A DNA stretch of 64,000 nt from a bacterium 1xD8-48 (GCA_009917455.1 QZDS01000022.1:1-64000), one strand, 5' to 3'. Shown: positions 8,520 to 17,602, counted from the first letter of the stretch. Made by a program: numbers and translations. The notes: generated from the sequence alone by a model not told the origin.

Positions 8520-9856
8520 CCCGACACCACATCTTTCCCTTCTATATTCTGCAATTCCAGAAGTTCGTCAAAATCATTGTTAATAACCCTTGATATTTCA
8601 TCAATTTTCTCATTTTGAATCATATGAATTTCCGAATCCATACAATTCTCAATCGTTCCGTTTTTTACAAACCATGAATTGAAGTTATTACTGTCCAGCC
8701 AAAGGGATTTCGGAATAATATCATCCGCTTTTTCTAAATACTGAGACTGAATATTATGGATATATAACAAATTATTCAGAGTTCCCAATACATATGGGCT
8801 GTGCGTTGTCAATACCACTGAATGATTACAGTTATTAACAAGGGCAATTAACTCTGTAATATATTTTTGCGATTCAGGAAACAAATGCGATTCCGGCTCC
8901 TCTATAATAAATAAAATTGGGTTTTGCTGTAGCAAATAGTAAAAAAGTAAATTTAAAATCCATACGCTTTCCTGTTGCCCTGACGATGAGAAATTTATTT
9001 TTACATATTTTCCGTCATCAAGCACAATCTGTTCCTCTCCATTACTGTAACGGTAAGTTCCCCGCAATATTTTTTTTATCAGTTCCGAAGCCTGTCTCAG
9101 AAGTTTTTGCGACAAAACTGCTTTTTCCGCCGGATAAGCCGTCAGTCCGGCAAGCCCCTCTGAGAACTCCGGTTTTAAACGCAATATCCGCTCAAGATAA
9201 TCTTTCGTGCAGCTATCCAGAGAACGCTTTTGCATATCGTCCATAGTTGCATATATATAATTAAGCTGTTGCGACAATAAAGTTATCATACTGCGGCCAG
9301 CCGGTATATAAACAACTGAATAATAATCGTCAAATATTTTATACATTTCTGCTTTAAATTTTCTCAGTTCCTCCCCGGCTATCCCCAGCGGCGTGGCAGG
9401 AAAGCAGTTATTTTTTTCCTCCAAAAAGTTCTTTAATCCATCGCTGAACACTATCCATATATAATTGGATGCCGCATGACCCATATCATTTTTCAGGGAA
9501 ATTTTAATAAAGCAAGTCTTTGTAAAATAATACTCCGCATACATCTCACTGGACATCCCCAATGATGACCCAAAGGTTCTGAGAAATTTTTCACGCAGGT
9601 GATTCTCCAACGCTTTCTTCAGTTCAACTTTATGCCCCGCATTGAACCTGTTCTCCAATCCGCTCACAGGCTCCGTAACCAAAGACTGCTCTCTGGCAAG
9701 TTCGATAATATCCTCCTTTATCGTCCTGAAATAATAGATTGCCTTTGCAATCGTGCTTTTTCCGGACGCTTGGAATCCTGTTAATGTCATAAACTGCGAA
9801 CATTTCAATTCACAATGCTCAATCGGACCAAGTCTGTTAATAATCAGCTTCTGCAC
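8510..9856 (-). CDS. AAA/ABC-type ATPase (OLD/RecF-like), probable defence ATPase
   Basis: A 448-residue SMC/RecF/OLD-type ATPase. Walker A is GFQASGKST (27-35), an ABC-signature-like SSGQQE lies near residue 300, and Walker B is ILFIIEEPESH followed by a switch-His-like LTTHSPYV. The middle is a helical insertion. There is no TOPRIM domain, unlike OLD; the nuclease function seems to be in the overlapping downstream gene. GTG 9856 is preferred because AGGAG lies about 10 bases upstream and the family normally begins close to the first beta strand (KLIINRLGPI). It is AT-rich and sits between core genes, consistent with acquisition as a defence cassette. Confidence 0.75.
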   Translation of the reverse strand: MQKLIINRLGPIEHCELKCSQFMTLTGFQASGKSTIAKAIYYFRTIKEDIIELAREQSLVTEPVSGLENRFNAGHKVELKKALENHLREKFLRTFGSSLGMSSEMYAEYYFTKTCFIKISLKNDMGHAASNYIWIVFSDGLKNFLEEKNNCFPATPLGIAGEELRKFKAEMYKIFDDYYSVVYIPAGRSMITLLSQQLNYIYATMDDMQKRSLDSCTKDYLERILRLKPEFSEGLAGLTAYPAEKAVLSQKLLRQASELIKKILRGTYRYSNGEEQIVLDDGKYVKINFSSSGQQESVWILNLLFYYLLQQNPILFIIEEPESHLFPESQKYITELIALVNNCNHSVVLTTHSPYVLGTLNNLLYIHNIQSQYLEKADDIIPKSLWLDSNNFNSWFVKNGTIENCMDSEIHMIQNEKIDEISRVINNDFDELLELQNIEGKDVVSGCL

Positions 9857-10003
9857 CGTAGATTCACTCCTCTCATGCACAAACAGTCACATCATATTAT
9901 ATCTGCCAGAACCGTATTATGCAACCAGATTTAAAGCTTGCAAATCATGTAAATTTACAAGCTGCCACTTATATTCCTTTTTCAACCATCTGTGTAAAAA
10001 CAG

Positions 10004-10032
10004 TGGAAATCTTTTTATATTTTTCCTATACT
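10004..10032 (+). promoter_or_regulatory. Possible promoter of the LytTR operon
   Basis: TGGAAA (10004-10009) and TATACT (10027-10032), spaced 17 bases, lie about 90 bases upstream of the LytTR gene in the divergent intergenic region. The -10 is good and the -35 is weak. Confidence 0.4.
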
Positions 10033-10124
10033 CTTAATGACAGAGAGACAAAAGCACATCAGATGAGCCGCGGTAGAAACAAAAACAGATGATGCATGAA
10101 AACAGAAAGGAGCGCAAAGTCAGA

Positions 10125-10565
10125 ATGCAAATAGAAATCAAAATTGACGATGCCTGTCGGGAACCTAAAATTATTATCCTCACAGACAAAATTACGGAGG
10201 AAATAAATACCTTTGTCAGAAAACTGTCTGTGGAGCCAACGCAAGTCCTTTCCGGGTTTCGAGGTGAAACGGCGGAAGTCTTAGAGCCGTCGGATATCTT
10301 TCGCATTTACGCTTCATCCGGAAAAGTTTTTGCCATAACGGAAAAAGGCGAATACACGCTCCGCCTGCGGCTTTATGAATTGGAGGAACGGCTTGACCAG
10401 AATCACTTTGTCCGCATATCTAATTCGGAAATCATTAATCTGAAAAAAGTAAAGCGCTTTGATTTGAGCCTTACCGGAACAATTTGCGTTTCTTTGTCGG
10501 ACGGCGCCGTAACCTATGTTTCCCGGCGCTATGTGTCAAAAATAAAGCAGGTGCTCGGCGTATAA
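10125..10565 (+). CDS. LytTR-domain DNA-binding regulator
   Basis: A 146-residue one-domain transcription factor without a receiver domain. The N-terminal ~45 residues are a short alpha/beta lead (IEIKIDDACREPKI.., ..TEEINTFVRKLS). The C-terminal ~95 residues are LytTR: DIFRIYASSGKVFAIT, then FVRISNSEIINLKKV and VSRRYVSKIKQVLG. The family regulates membrane stress, bacteriocin or quorum genes, here most likely its own operon with the downstream DUF3021 gene, a frequent pairing in Firmicutes. ATG 10125 has AAAGGAG upstream (long spacer); an alternative ATG at 10089 has no binding site. Confidence 0.88.
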   Translation: MQIEIKIDDACREPKIIILTDKITEEINTFVRKLSVEPTQVLSGFRGETAEVLEPSDIFRIYASSGKVFAITEKGEYTLRLRLYELEERLDQNHFVRISNSEIINLKKVKRFDLSLTGTICVSLSDGAVTYVSRRYVSKIKQVLGV

Positions 10566-10851
10566 CATCGCATCATGAAAAACTGATTTTCACGAAGCCA
10601 TACCCTGAGCACTCTCGGAAATTCAATAGAGAACAGGCAGGAAAAGGTTGATTTTCAGAAATGAGAGGGATAAGGGATGGATGATTGTGGGGCTTGAGCA
10701 GTCCGGAGAGCATAAAGAATAAAAATGTGTATGACTTAAAAGCCTGTTGGAAAAGCCGGAGCTTCTGCCATGCTTTCCAAAGCTCCGTATGGAGCCGGTT
10801 TCTTTCAGAGGAATCAGCAAAAGCTCACCCTAAAAAATGGAGGATTTATAT

Positions 10852-11307
10852 ATGAAAAGAACAATAATTTTACGCAGTTTACTGGGCGCGCCCATCGGGC
10901 TTACTATCAGCTACCTGATTTCCGTTTTTATTTCTCTGGCAATCAGGGATGGAAACTACTATCCCATTGTTCCGGAGCTTGCCGAAATCTGTGGAAATGA
11001 AATAAATGCCATACTCCTGCAGACAGTCTGCTCGCTTCTTGTGGGAACCGTCTACGGAGGCGCTTCGGTAATCTGGCAGATAGAAGGCTGGAGCCTTATG
11101 CGGATGACCGTCACCCATCTGGCCGTCTGCTCCGCCGCCATGTTTCCAATCGCTTACTTCATGCAGTGGATGCCCCACAGCTTTGGAGGCTTTCTGCGCT
11201 ACTTTGGCATTTTTTTCGGAATTTATTTCTGCATCTGGGGGTCACAGTATTTCTCTATGAAAAGGAAAATAGAGATGATGAATCAGAAAGTGCGGGAGCA
11301 GAATTGA
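10852..11307 (+). CDS. DUF3021 family membrane protein
   Basis: A 151-residue protein with four predicted membrane segments: ILRSLLGAPIGLTISYLISV near the start, LLQTVCSLLVGTVYGGASVI, MTVTHLAVCSAAMFPIAYFM, and FGIFFGIYFCIWG. It ends in a charged tail. Length and topology match DUF3021, which commonly accompanies LytTR regulators and may sense or modulate the regulator at the membrane. The start has a strong TGGAGGA site 6-7 bases upstream. The 286-base gap after the LytTR gene contains a CGGAGCTT/AAGCTCCG inverted repeat (10757-10764 and 10780-10787), so expression of the two may not be fully coupled. Confidence 0.82.
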   Translation: MKRTIILRSLLGAPIGLTISYLISVFISLAIRDGNYYPIVPELAEICGNEINAILLQTVCSLLVGTVYGGASVIWQIEGWSLMRMTVTHLAVCSAAMFPIAYFMQWMPHSFGGFLRYFGIFFGIYFCIWGSQYFSMKRKIEMMNQKVREQN

Positions 11308-11354
11308 TAACGGACAATAAACAGACGCTTTTGCCGGTAATTATGCTTTCGATT

Positions 11355-11400
11355 AAAATAAGTATATTTCCCAAATTTATCTGGGAAATATACTTATTTT
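11355..11400. terminator. Bidirectional terminator, 19-bp perfect stem
   Basis: AAAATAAGTATATTTCCCA (11355-11373) is perfectly complementary to 11382-11400 with an 8-base loop, and both ends run into A/T tracts. It lies between the DUF3021 gene and the convergent toxin-antitoxin remnant. Confidence 0.85.
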
Positions 11401-11418
11401 GTATCATCCTGTATTATT

Positions 11419-11731
11419 TTATACTTTTACAAAAGGAAAATTAATTATCAGATTATCATTCATTTCCATCATATTCAAAATACGGCTTGCCGTTCCGGAT
11501 GGATGGTTTGTACCGGCCTCCCAGGCTTCCACTGTTTTAGGCCCCCCATATAGTCTGCAAAGAGTTTTTGGGACAACCCGGTTTTCTTTCTTATATCCCG
11601 TATTCTTCTACATTGTATTCCTTTACTGGTACAACAGACACTACTCTCCTTTTTAATTTTTTGCCGCCGCTTTGAGCATCTTCTATTGCTTCTGATAAAC
11701 CTTCCATAATGCTATGATATATATTTCCCAT
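11419..11731 (-). pseudogene. Frameshifted HTH antitoxin (HigA/NadS-like)
   Basis: Reading from ATG 11731 (after AAAAGGAG) gives the usual start of these antitoxins: a SIMEGLSEAIEDA helix and KKLKRRVVSVVPVKEYNVEE. The frame then breaks near 11600. The HTH resumes in another frame as IRDIRKKTGLSQKLFADYMG, breaks again at a GGGGGG run, and ends as PKTVEAWEAGTNHPSGTASR and NMMEMNDNLIINFPFVKV before a stop. All parts of a normal ~105-residue XRE antitoxin are present, but two 1-base shifts separate them. It would no longer make an intact antitoxin, consistent with its truncated toxin partner. Confidence 0.75.
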
Positions 11732-11744
11732 GGCATACTCCTTT

Positions 11745-11957
11745 TCATAAACTTTCTTCCAATATATCAATCATTCTTTTGATATGATTACATTCTTCTT
11801 TTGACAGATTGTCTTTTTCCTTTTTAGCATATACCGTTATCAAATAGACCGCTTCTTTTATGTAAAAATCCACATAACAGACACGCGCACTGCCGCGCTT
11901 TCCCCGATTGCCAAACGCAAAGCACAGTTTACGAAGCTTCCCAGTTCCCCTTATTAC
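11745..11957 (-). pseudogene. 5'-truncated RelE/HigB-type toxin
   Basis: The open frame reads VIRGTGKLRKLCFAF, then a SARVCYVDFYIKEAVYLITVY strand pair, YAKKEKDNLSKEECNHIKRM and DILEESL, which is the C-terminal two thirds of a RelE/HigB mRNA-interferase-type toxin. A stop codon directly precedes VIRGTG, and no start with a ribosome site or N-terminal helix is seen upstream, so the N-terminal ~40 residues are lost. The antitoxin remnant follows 13 bases downstream, the usual toxin-first order for this subfamily. Confidence 0.75.
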
Positions 11958-12077
11958 TTATAATATACCCCTATATAATAGGGGGCAAATAATTATATTA
12001 AAAGGAAAATCCAATACAGACAGCCGACCCTAAAGCCGGCTGTCTGTTTCTGAAAAGTTTCTAAAAATTTACAATGC

Positions 12078-12437
12078 CTATCCCAAAATCTCATCCTTCT
12101 TCTCAAGTATTGCTGCCACCGGCACGCAGGCTTCGCAGTCGCAGTACTTTGCGCCGGCTGCCTTGATTTCCCTTCCATGGGCAGCCACATTCTTCGCCGT
12201 TTCCTCGCCAAATACTTTTACGCCTGCCTCGGAATCGGCAAAGCCAATCAGCTCATCAACAGGCATAATATCCAGCTCCAGCTCGTCAATCAACGCTTTT
12301 GCCTTTTCCGCCTCCTTTTCTGTGCCAATCGCATCCAGAAAAGCTGCCCCCGCTTCCTTTGCCTCCTGGCAACAGTAGGGCACGTTCATAAACTCCTTTA
12401 CCTTTTGAACAGTAAAATCCTTTACAGCCTGATTCAT
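12078..12437 (-). CDS. Small conserved Clostridia protein with CDCEAC motif (often labelled Hsp90-like)
   Basis: A 119-residue acidic helical protein. It belongs to a family common in gut Clostridia that databases often call a molecular chaperone Hsp90, although it has no resemblance to the Hsp90 ATPase. Visible are a CC pair (VPYCCQEAK), the conserved core DELELDIMPVDELIGFA, and a C-terminal CDCEAC motif that could bind a metal or be redox active. Start at ATG 12437, with AGGA upstream; the longer frame from 12572 is not family-like. Function unknown. Confidence 0.7.
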   Translation of the reverse strand: MNQAVKDFTVQKVKEFMNVPYCCQEAKEAGAAFLDAIGTEKEAEKAKALIDELELDIMPVDELIGFADSEAGVKVFGEETAKNVAAHGREIKAAGAKYCDCEACVPVAAILEKKDEILG

Positions 12438-12574
12438 AATTTTTCTTATCCTTTCCTCTTTAATATTGGAGAATCTTTGCCATGGTCTTTCAGATTCTGC
12501 AAATGCTCCTGCCCAAAATGGTACTATATGATAACATTTTTGTAAAACTATAATTGTAACTATAATGCGCAAAA

Positions 12575-13539
12575 CTATTCTGCATTAATATCAGTTACTT
12601 CCTCCACAACCGTAGTCCCGTCTGCAAGTCTCTGAAACTGTCTGACATAATTCCAGCCAAGCCATGCCTCTTCCGGATTGCAGTCATGCCCTTTTCCGTC
12701 CGCAAGCGTATAATTGTAATAATTCCAGGGAATCTCATCGTTGGAATAAAAGCGGTGAACCGTATATTTTCTTTCCAGGTATCTTGAACTCGGATAAATG
12801 ACCTCAACTTTATCTCCGGCAACGCCCACTCCGCAGTCCGCCGTTTCACTTATATAGGGCGTTTCCTTGCAGGTAATATTATTATAGGATTTCCAGAAGT
12901 CATACTGCACCTGCTGTCCTGAGCCCCTGACCGCCGGATACTCCACATCTCTTGTGCCATAAATTGGATGTACCCCTCCTTTTCAATTTCCGCTCTGTTA
13001 AGCCCCCTGAAGAACCCGGCCGTCCTATCATCGGTATTCCATAAAATGGCCAGAACAGGCGTATTTTTACTCTCCCTTAACGCCCTGTCCGCCAGGGTTC
13101 CTCCTATGGTAAAAATCCCGGCAACATTTACCGGCTCACATGCCGCAAGTGTATGTACCATGGAAGCTCCTGTGTCAATCCCCATAAAATACCTCGCGTT
13201 GTGCATATTATGGTAAATGCCCCTGTCAATAATATCCGGCTGATAATTGAAAATATCTATCATCTATCTGATATCATTTAAATCATCCTGCATGGATTCC
13301 TCAAGATTATAATTCCATCTTCCTTCAATCGGATTGGGAAACAGAATTACAAATCTCTGACTGTCAACCAGTTCTTCAAGCTCTTTGCTTGCGCAGAGTC
13401 TGTCAATATCCTCTCTTGTATCATTTTCTCTTAAAACCGTAATCATGGTCTTTTCATAACAGCTTAGCCGCTCGCCGGCAGGATAAATGACATACATGCT
13501 GCGATTTTGCTCTTTATACTCTTTCAATTCCACTCTCAT
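12575..13539 (-). pseudogene. Alpha/beta-hydrolase esterase pseudogene (in-frame TAG plus frameshift)
   Basis: Three consecutive pieces form one ~320-residue esterase-like protein. Residues from 13539 (YVIYPAGERLSCYEKTMI.., VILFPNPIEGRWNYN) run to a TAG at 13264-13266. The same frame continues directly (YFMGIDTGASMVHTLAAC, FTIGGTLADRALRES). Near 12970 the frame shifts by one in a GGGG run, and the protein resumes as PIYGTRDVEYPAVRGSG through to the stop at 12575. Adding one G would restore continuity (EKEGVHPIYGTRDVEY). Nucleophile region GIDTGAS. Upstream neighbours are other hydrolases of the same operon. It is probably decayed; either lesion could instead be a sequencing error. Confidence 0.7.
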
Positions 13540-13557
13540 TTTTACTTTTCCCTTTCT

Positions 13558-14439
13558 TTACATATTGACAGGTTCCGGCAGTCTGAGCGTCTGTCCCGGT
13601 TTTACCTCCGCAATTTCTTTCGTAAAAGCCCCGCCAAGCCAGACAGATATGCAGGAAGGATTATATACAAGGGTGCTGTCCGTTGAAAATACCAGTCTCC
13701 GGTAAGCCGTCACGTACTGATAAATTTCCCTGTTGGTGGCATAAAAAACGTCTTCTCTGCCCGATATTTGCTTCACAAACTTTTCTATATGTTCCCAGTT
13801 TTCATTCTGGTCAAATTCATAGCTATGTCCCCAGACATAAAACAGTTTTGCCGGGCTGTAAAGGGAAAAATACATATCGTCTGACAGAAATTCCCCGGTA
13901 AGCGCAAACAGTTTTTCATCATCATGGTGGCAGGTAGGATTCCATTTAAGGAAGTCTGATGGAATATCAAATCTGTGCGTCGATTCTATTGTTCTTGCAT
14001 AAGCGATACCACAGTTTTTCAGCGCCATAATAATATTGTCATCACAGACTCCAAAGGCATAAGCATACCCTGTAAGAGGCTGTCCTGTTATTTCTTCCAA
14101 CGCCTGCCTGTCCGCCAGAATTTCCCATACACACCTTGCCCTGTCCATTCCCGCCAGTGACTCGTGATATCTGCCATGGCAGGCTATTTCATGCCCTCTG
14201 TAGAGTAACGCTGTCTCCGACTTTTCTACTTTATTATGAGGCACCTCTTTTTTCTCCGCCGATACCGTTCCCTTTATCCCGAGAAGTCCGGAATTTAAGT
14301 TAAACGTACATTTTACCCCGTATTTGTTCAGCAATTCCAGAAGCCTTTTATCCTGACTGATGCCGTCGTCATAACTCAGTGTCAAAGCTTTTCTCTTCCC
14401 CCCCGGCCACAGCAGCCGGTCGTTTATCTGCAAACTCAT
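13558..14439 (-). CDS. Polysaccharide deacetylase family protein (CE4/NodB)
   Basis: A 293-residue deacetylase removing acetyl groups from a saccharide. NodB motif 1 is LTLSYDDG with the catalytic base and metal Asp. Motif 2 is HEIACHGRYHES, corresponding to the usual H-x3-H metal ligands but with R-Y in the middle. Later motifs are GYAYAFG and FYVWGHSYEF (the late His). There is no signal peptide, so it appears intracellular, unlike typical peptidoglycan or chitin deacetylases. That fits the intracellular esterases next to it. ATG 14439 follows AAGGCGG; the upstream frame adds an unrelated leader. It is 57 bases downstream of the esterase at 14497. Confidence 0.82.
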   Translation of the reverse strand: MSLQINDRLLWPGGKRKALTLSYDDGISQDKRLLELLNKYGVKCTFNLNSGLLGIKGTVSAEKKEVPHNKVEKSETALLYRGHEIACHGRYHESLAGMDRARCVWEILADRQALEEITGQPLTGYAYAFGVCDDNIIMALKNCGIAYARTIESTHRFDIPSDFLKWNPTCHHDDEKLFALTGEFLSDDMYFSLYSPAKLFYVWGHSYEFDQNENWEHIEKFVKQISGREDVFYATNREIYQYVTAYRRLVFSTDSTLVYNPSCISVWLGGAFTKEIAEVKPGQTLRLPEPVNM

Positions 14440-14496
14440 ATCTAACCGCCTTTCCTTCACCCATAAACTGCCAGTCTGTCCGCCAGACATCTGCCT

Positions 14497-15981
14497 TTAT
14501 TCTTCTGTTACAATTTTCCTTATCAGATACGCCATATTTTTGGAGAGATGCGCTTTGTGGTCCGTTATGTACAGCACGCCTTCGCAGAAAGAGGTATGCA
14601 GTCCATAAAACCTTTCAACAAACCATTCTGCCGAAATAAAAAAAATATGGTTCCGCACAACAGCCTCGCAGTACATGGCCTCTATCCTGTTATCCACCAC
14701 ACAGCCTGTATTTCCCCCGGCGAACTGAATTTGCGAACCCTCATGGAGCGTGATATCCACTACCGCTCCATCCTGTGAAATTTCTGTTTCTGCCCTGAAT
14801 AATTTCGCAAGAAACGTAACCGGCACATAAAAATATTCGCTTCTTACCAGCGCTTTTCCGTTCAGCCCATGATATTTCAATTTCTTCCATTTAAATGCCT
14901 CTGCCTCCATCTGCTCAATGCACCCGTTGGCAAAGACCCTGCGGCTTTCCTCCACTATGGCGATTCCCAGAGCATCGCCTTCCCGTTTTCTGTCGGGAGC
15001 CACATTTATCAGCGTTCCGTTTTCATCTTTATAACAGCCGGAAAACAGATAATCCCAAATCAGCTCCGCATCGTCAAAGGTTTGTCCATGGTCGCGGTTT
15101 TTAACGTCCATAAACACAGTTACCCCTTTTTGTCCTTCAAAAAAAGCCAGATTGTTATTCCCTTCTATCCTGATTTTGGGCAGAATATCGCAGCCATTTA
15201 CCCTGTTCCAGTATTCAATATTACCAAGCACCGTGTCTTTATCGCCCTCCCGGTAATGGGGCGGCACCTTATCCAGCTCCAGACGGGACTGCCAGATGTT
15301 AAGCGCTCCTCCCTGATTGACAATATCATGATTTCCGTCAAAAAGAAGCGCCGTATTGGTAGGACATCCCGAGCCTGCCGCGCCTGCAATAATATGCCCC
15401 AGATGCCTTGCAAACTGGCTCGCCATTGCATTTCCCATAGACATACCCTGCACATAAATCCGGCCTGAATCAATATTGTATTTACTCTTTATCCTCTCAA
15501 TCAAAGCAATTGTTTTTCTGACGTCATGATAATCTTCCACACGCTTTTCCGGCTTTGGCAGCATGGGAACCTCCGGCGGCATAGCCGCAGAGGTTTCCAC
15601 TACCTTCTCCCAGTCGCATTCCAGCATCCATACTCTGTTATAGCAGGCGTCAGGAAAAACCACAACAAACCCTTCCCTGTCCGCCACATGCGTCCAGGAA
15701 GTATAAACCGCCTGTCCCCACCCCGTCATCAGTCCGCCGTGAAAAGATATTACAAGGGGTGTTCTTTCTTCCGGATTATAACTTTCCGGCACATACTCAT
15801 ACCAGGTATCCGCCACGCCGTCTGCATGGTATTCCCTGTATTTTTTCAGCCTTTCAGGATACACCTGAGAATCATTTCCGTTTTCGTTGACCGTATGAAT
15901 GCCGTCCTTTAGTTTCTCCGGCAGGTAATCACGGTTGTCGTCATCTGGTATTCCCGGCCGGAGTCTTATTTTTCCTTTCAT
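14497..15981 (-). CDS. PHB-depolymerase-like esterase with C-terminal copper-amine-oxidase-N-like domain (paralogue 1)
   Basis: A 494-residue serine hydrolase. A conserved N-terminal lead (LRPGIPDDDNRDYLPEKL) is followed by an alpha/beta hydrolase with the oxyanion loop HGG (81-83), nucleophile elbow GMSMG (S181) and catalytic His in NRDHGQTFDD (H298). From about residue 370 the sequence turns into a Cu_amine_oxidN1-like stalk domain (LVRSEYFYVPVTFLAKLF .. VDITLHEGSQIQFAGG .. FFISAEWFVERFYG). No signal peptide or membrane segment. GGAGGTTAA directly precedes the ATG. It is 54 bases downstream of a close paralogue, and three more copies lie at 27-32 kb. Likely an acyl or acetyl esterase on a saccharide; substrate unknown. 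Confidence 0.82.
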   Translation of the reverse strand: MKGKIRLRPGIPDDDNRDYLPEKLKDGIHTVNENGNDSQVYPERLKKYREYHADGVADTWYEYVPESYNPEERTPLVISFHGGLMTGWGQAVYTSWTHVADREGFVVVFPDACYNRVWMLECDWEKVVETSAAMPPEVPMLPKPEKRVEDYHDVRKTIALIERIKSKYNIDSGRIYVQGMSMGNAMASQFARHLGHIIAGAAGSGCPTNTALLFDGNHDIVNQGGALNIWQSRLELDKVPPHYREGDKDTVLGNIEYWNRVNGCDILPKIRIEGNNNLAFFEGQKGVTVFMDVKNRDHGQTFDDAELIWDYLFSGCYKDENGTLINVAPDRKREGDALGIAIVEESRRVFANGCIEQMEAEAFKWKKLKYHGLNGKALVRSEYFYVPVTFLAKLFRAETEISQDGAVVDITLHEGSQIQFAGGNTGCVVDNRIEAMYCEAVVRNHIFFISAEWFVERFYGLHTSFCEGVLYITDHKAHLSKNMAYLIRKIVTEE

Positions 15982-16035
15982 TTAACCTCCATTTTCGCTT
16001 ACTCCCATCATCGGAGCATGACAGCCGTACCGTTT

Positions 16036-17511
16036 TTATCCCTTTAAGATATCGCGAATTAGTCTTGCCATGTGGGAAGACAGCATTCCGTAATGGTCCG
16101 TCGCATACATCACACCGTTACATTCAGAAACCCGAAGCCCACAGATATCAGAGCAGAACCATTCGGAGGAAACGTAAAGAACACCTTCTCTTACCACCGC
16201 TTCACAGGACATGGAACGTATCCGGTTGTCAATGGTACAGCCAACGCATCCTCCTGCAAACCGTACTGTTTTTCCGTCTGGCATGACAATTTCCGCCGTT
16301 CCCTCCATTTCCCGGCATTCTGCGCCAAATGCCTCCGCCAATGTCCTTACAGGAACCATATTGTATTCCCCGCGAACAATGGCATCTCCATTCAGACCAT
16401 GATATTTCAGCTTCTTCCATCTGAAAACCCGTCCCGGTACAGCCGTTTTTTTGTTATTGACCCAGATAAAACCGCAGTCCGGTGCAGCAGCAAAAGAAAC
16501 GGCGTCCCCCTTCCTCTCCTCCGGCGTTTCCATATATTCAATACTTCCGTCCGTCTTTCTTCTTGTTCCGGCAAAGAGATAGTTCCATACCAGTTCCGCA
16601 TCGTCAAAAGTCTGTCCGTGGTCCCGGTTCTTCACGTCGCGGAAAATATAGTCCGCTTTTTTTCCCTTATAAAAAGCCAGGTTGCTCTCACCGTCAATTT
16701 TGATTTCCGGAAGGCCGTCGCATTCATTGACAATGCGCCAGTATTCTCTGTTCTTTACCACCACATCTTCCGGTGTGTCGTCGCTTCCGGGAGGCGCTGC
16801 GTCAAGCTCCATTCTGGTCTGCATAACAGGAAGCGGCCCGCCTTCATTATTGGGCGTCCCGTCCTCATGAAACATAAGACCGGCAGTACTCGGTCCGGCG
16901 GAGCCTGCCATGGCGGCAAAACGGTATCCGTAATGTCTTGCCATCATGGTTGTCATAGCGTTCCCCAGCGACATCCCCTGCATATAAATTCTCTCTTCAT
17001 CAATATTATATTTTTCCTTCATTTTTTCAATCAGCGCGAACACCACTCTGATATCATGGTTTTCATCCGGATTTTTGGGAAAAGGGTTCATATAAATATC
17101 AGAAAGCGCCGGATTTGACAACTGCTCTCTCAGTCTTTCCTCACATTCAATTGTCCAAAAACGTCTAAGCTGGGCATTGGGAAAAACGCATATAAATCCT
17201 TCCCTGTCCGCCACATGCGTCCAGGAAGTATACACCGCCTGCCCCCAACCCGTCATCAGTCCGCCGTGCATGGAAAACACCAACGGCGTTTTGTTATCCG
17301 CACAAAAGCTTTCCGGTACATATTCATACCACACATCCTCAAAATCATCCACCAGGCGGCCTCTGCATTCTTTTAACCGGCTGGGATATACCTGGGAATT
17401 ATTCCCGTTTTCATTTACTACAATCCTGCTTTCCTTAAGACTCTCCGGAAGATAATCACGGTTATCATCGTCGGGAATCCCTGGAAGCAGCATGATTCTG
17501 GTCTCATCCAT
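16036..17511 (-). CDS. PHB-depolymerase-like esterase with stalk domain (paralogue 2)
   Basis: A 491-residue paralogue of the neighbouring gene, with the same domain order. The elbow is GMSLG (S181, Met to Leu after the Ser) and the histidine is in NRDHGQTFDDAEL. The C-terminal stalk-like domain (FAGGCVGCTIDNRIRS .., YVSSEWFCSDICGLRV) keeps the paired strands and the conserved Cys of the MSCEA segment. Cytoplasmic by absence of signal. AGGAGGAG lies 9 bases before ATG 17511. It is probably first in a leftward operon of esterase, esterase, deacetylase and esterase pseudogene, separated from the upstream lipoprotein gene by a terminator. A 348-codon antisense frame over it is a shadow. Confidence 0.82.
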   Translation of the reverse strand: MDETRIMLLPGIPDDDNRDYLPESLKESRIVVNENGNNSQVYPSRLKECRGRLVDDFEDVWYEYVPESFCADNKTPLVFSMHGGLMTGWGQAVYTSWTHVADREGFICVFPNAQLRRFWTIECEERLREQLSNPALSDIYMNPFPKNPDENHDIRVVFALIEKMKEKYNIDEERIYMQGMSLGNAMTTMMARHYGYRFAAMAGSAGPSTAGLMFHEDGTPNNEGGPLPVMQTRMELDAAPPGSDDTPEDVVVKNREYWRIVNECDGLPEIKIDGESNLAFYKGKKADYIFRDVKNRDHGQTFDDAELVWNYLFAGTRRKTDGSIEYMETPEERKGDAVSFAAAPDCGFIWVNNKKTAVPGRVFRWKKLKYHGLNGDAIVRGEYNMVPVRTLAEAFGAECREMEGTAEIVMPDGKTVRFAGGCVGCTIDNRIRSMSCEAVVREGVLYVSSEWFCSDICGLRVSECNGVMYATDHYGMLSSHMARLIRDILKG

Positions 17512-17572
17512 ATTATCTGTTCTCCTCCTGTCTGTTTTGCAGTCTGTACTTCATACAGGAATTATTATATAC

Positions 17573-17602
17573 AAAAGGGGAAGAATCCTCCGACCCTTCC
17601 CC
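17573..17602 (-). terminator. Rho-independent terminator of the lipoprotein gene
   Basis: On the minus strand GGGGAAG and CTTCCCC (plus-strand 17596-17602 and 17577-17583) pair around a 12-base loop and are followed by TTTTG. It ends transcription of the solute-binding protein gene before the esterase gene at 17511. Confidence 0.75.

Noticed and set aside
13264..13266. Pyrrolysine or other recoding at the in-frame TAG
   Set aside because: A separate frameshift 300 bases further on shows the gene is degraded; no sign of amber use elsewhere, where normal genes end in TAG.
16072..17118. Plus-strand open frame of 348 codons
   Set aside because: It lies wholly antisense to the well-supported esterase at 16036-17511, has no ribosome site or family motifs, and reads as low-quality Ser/His/Arg-rich sequence.
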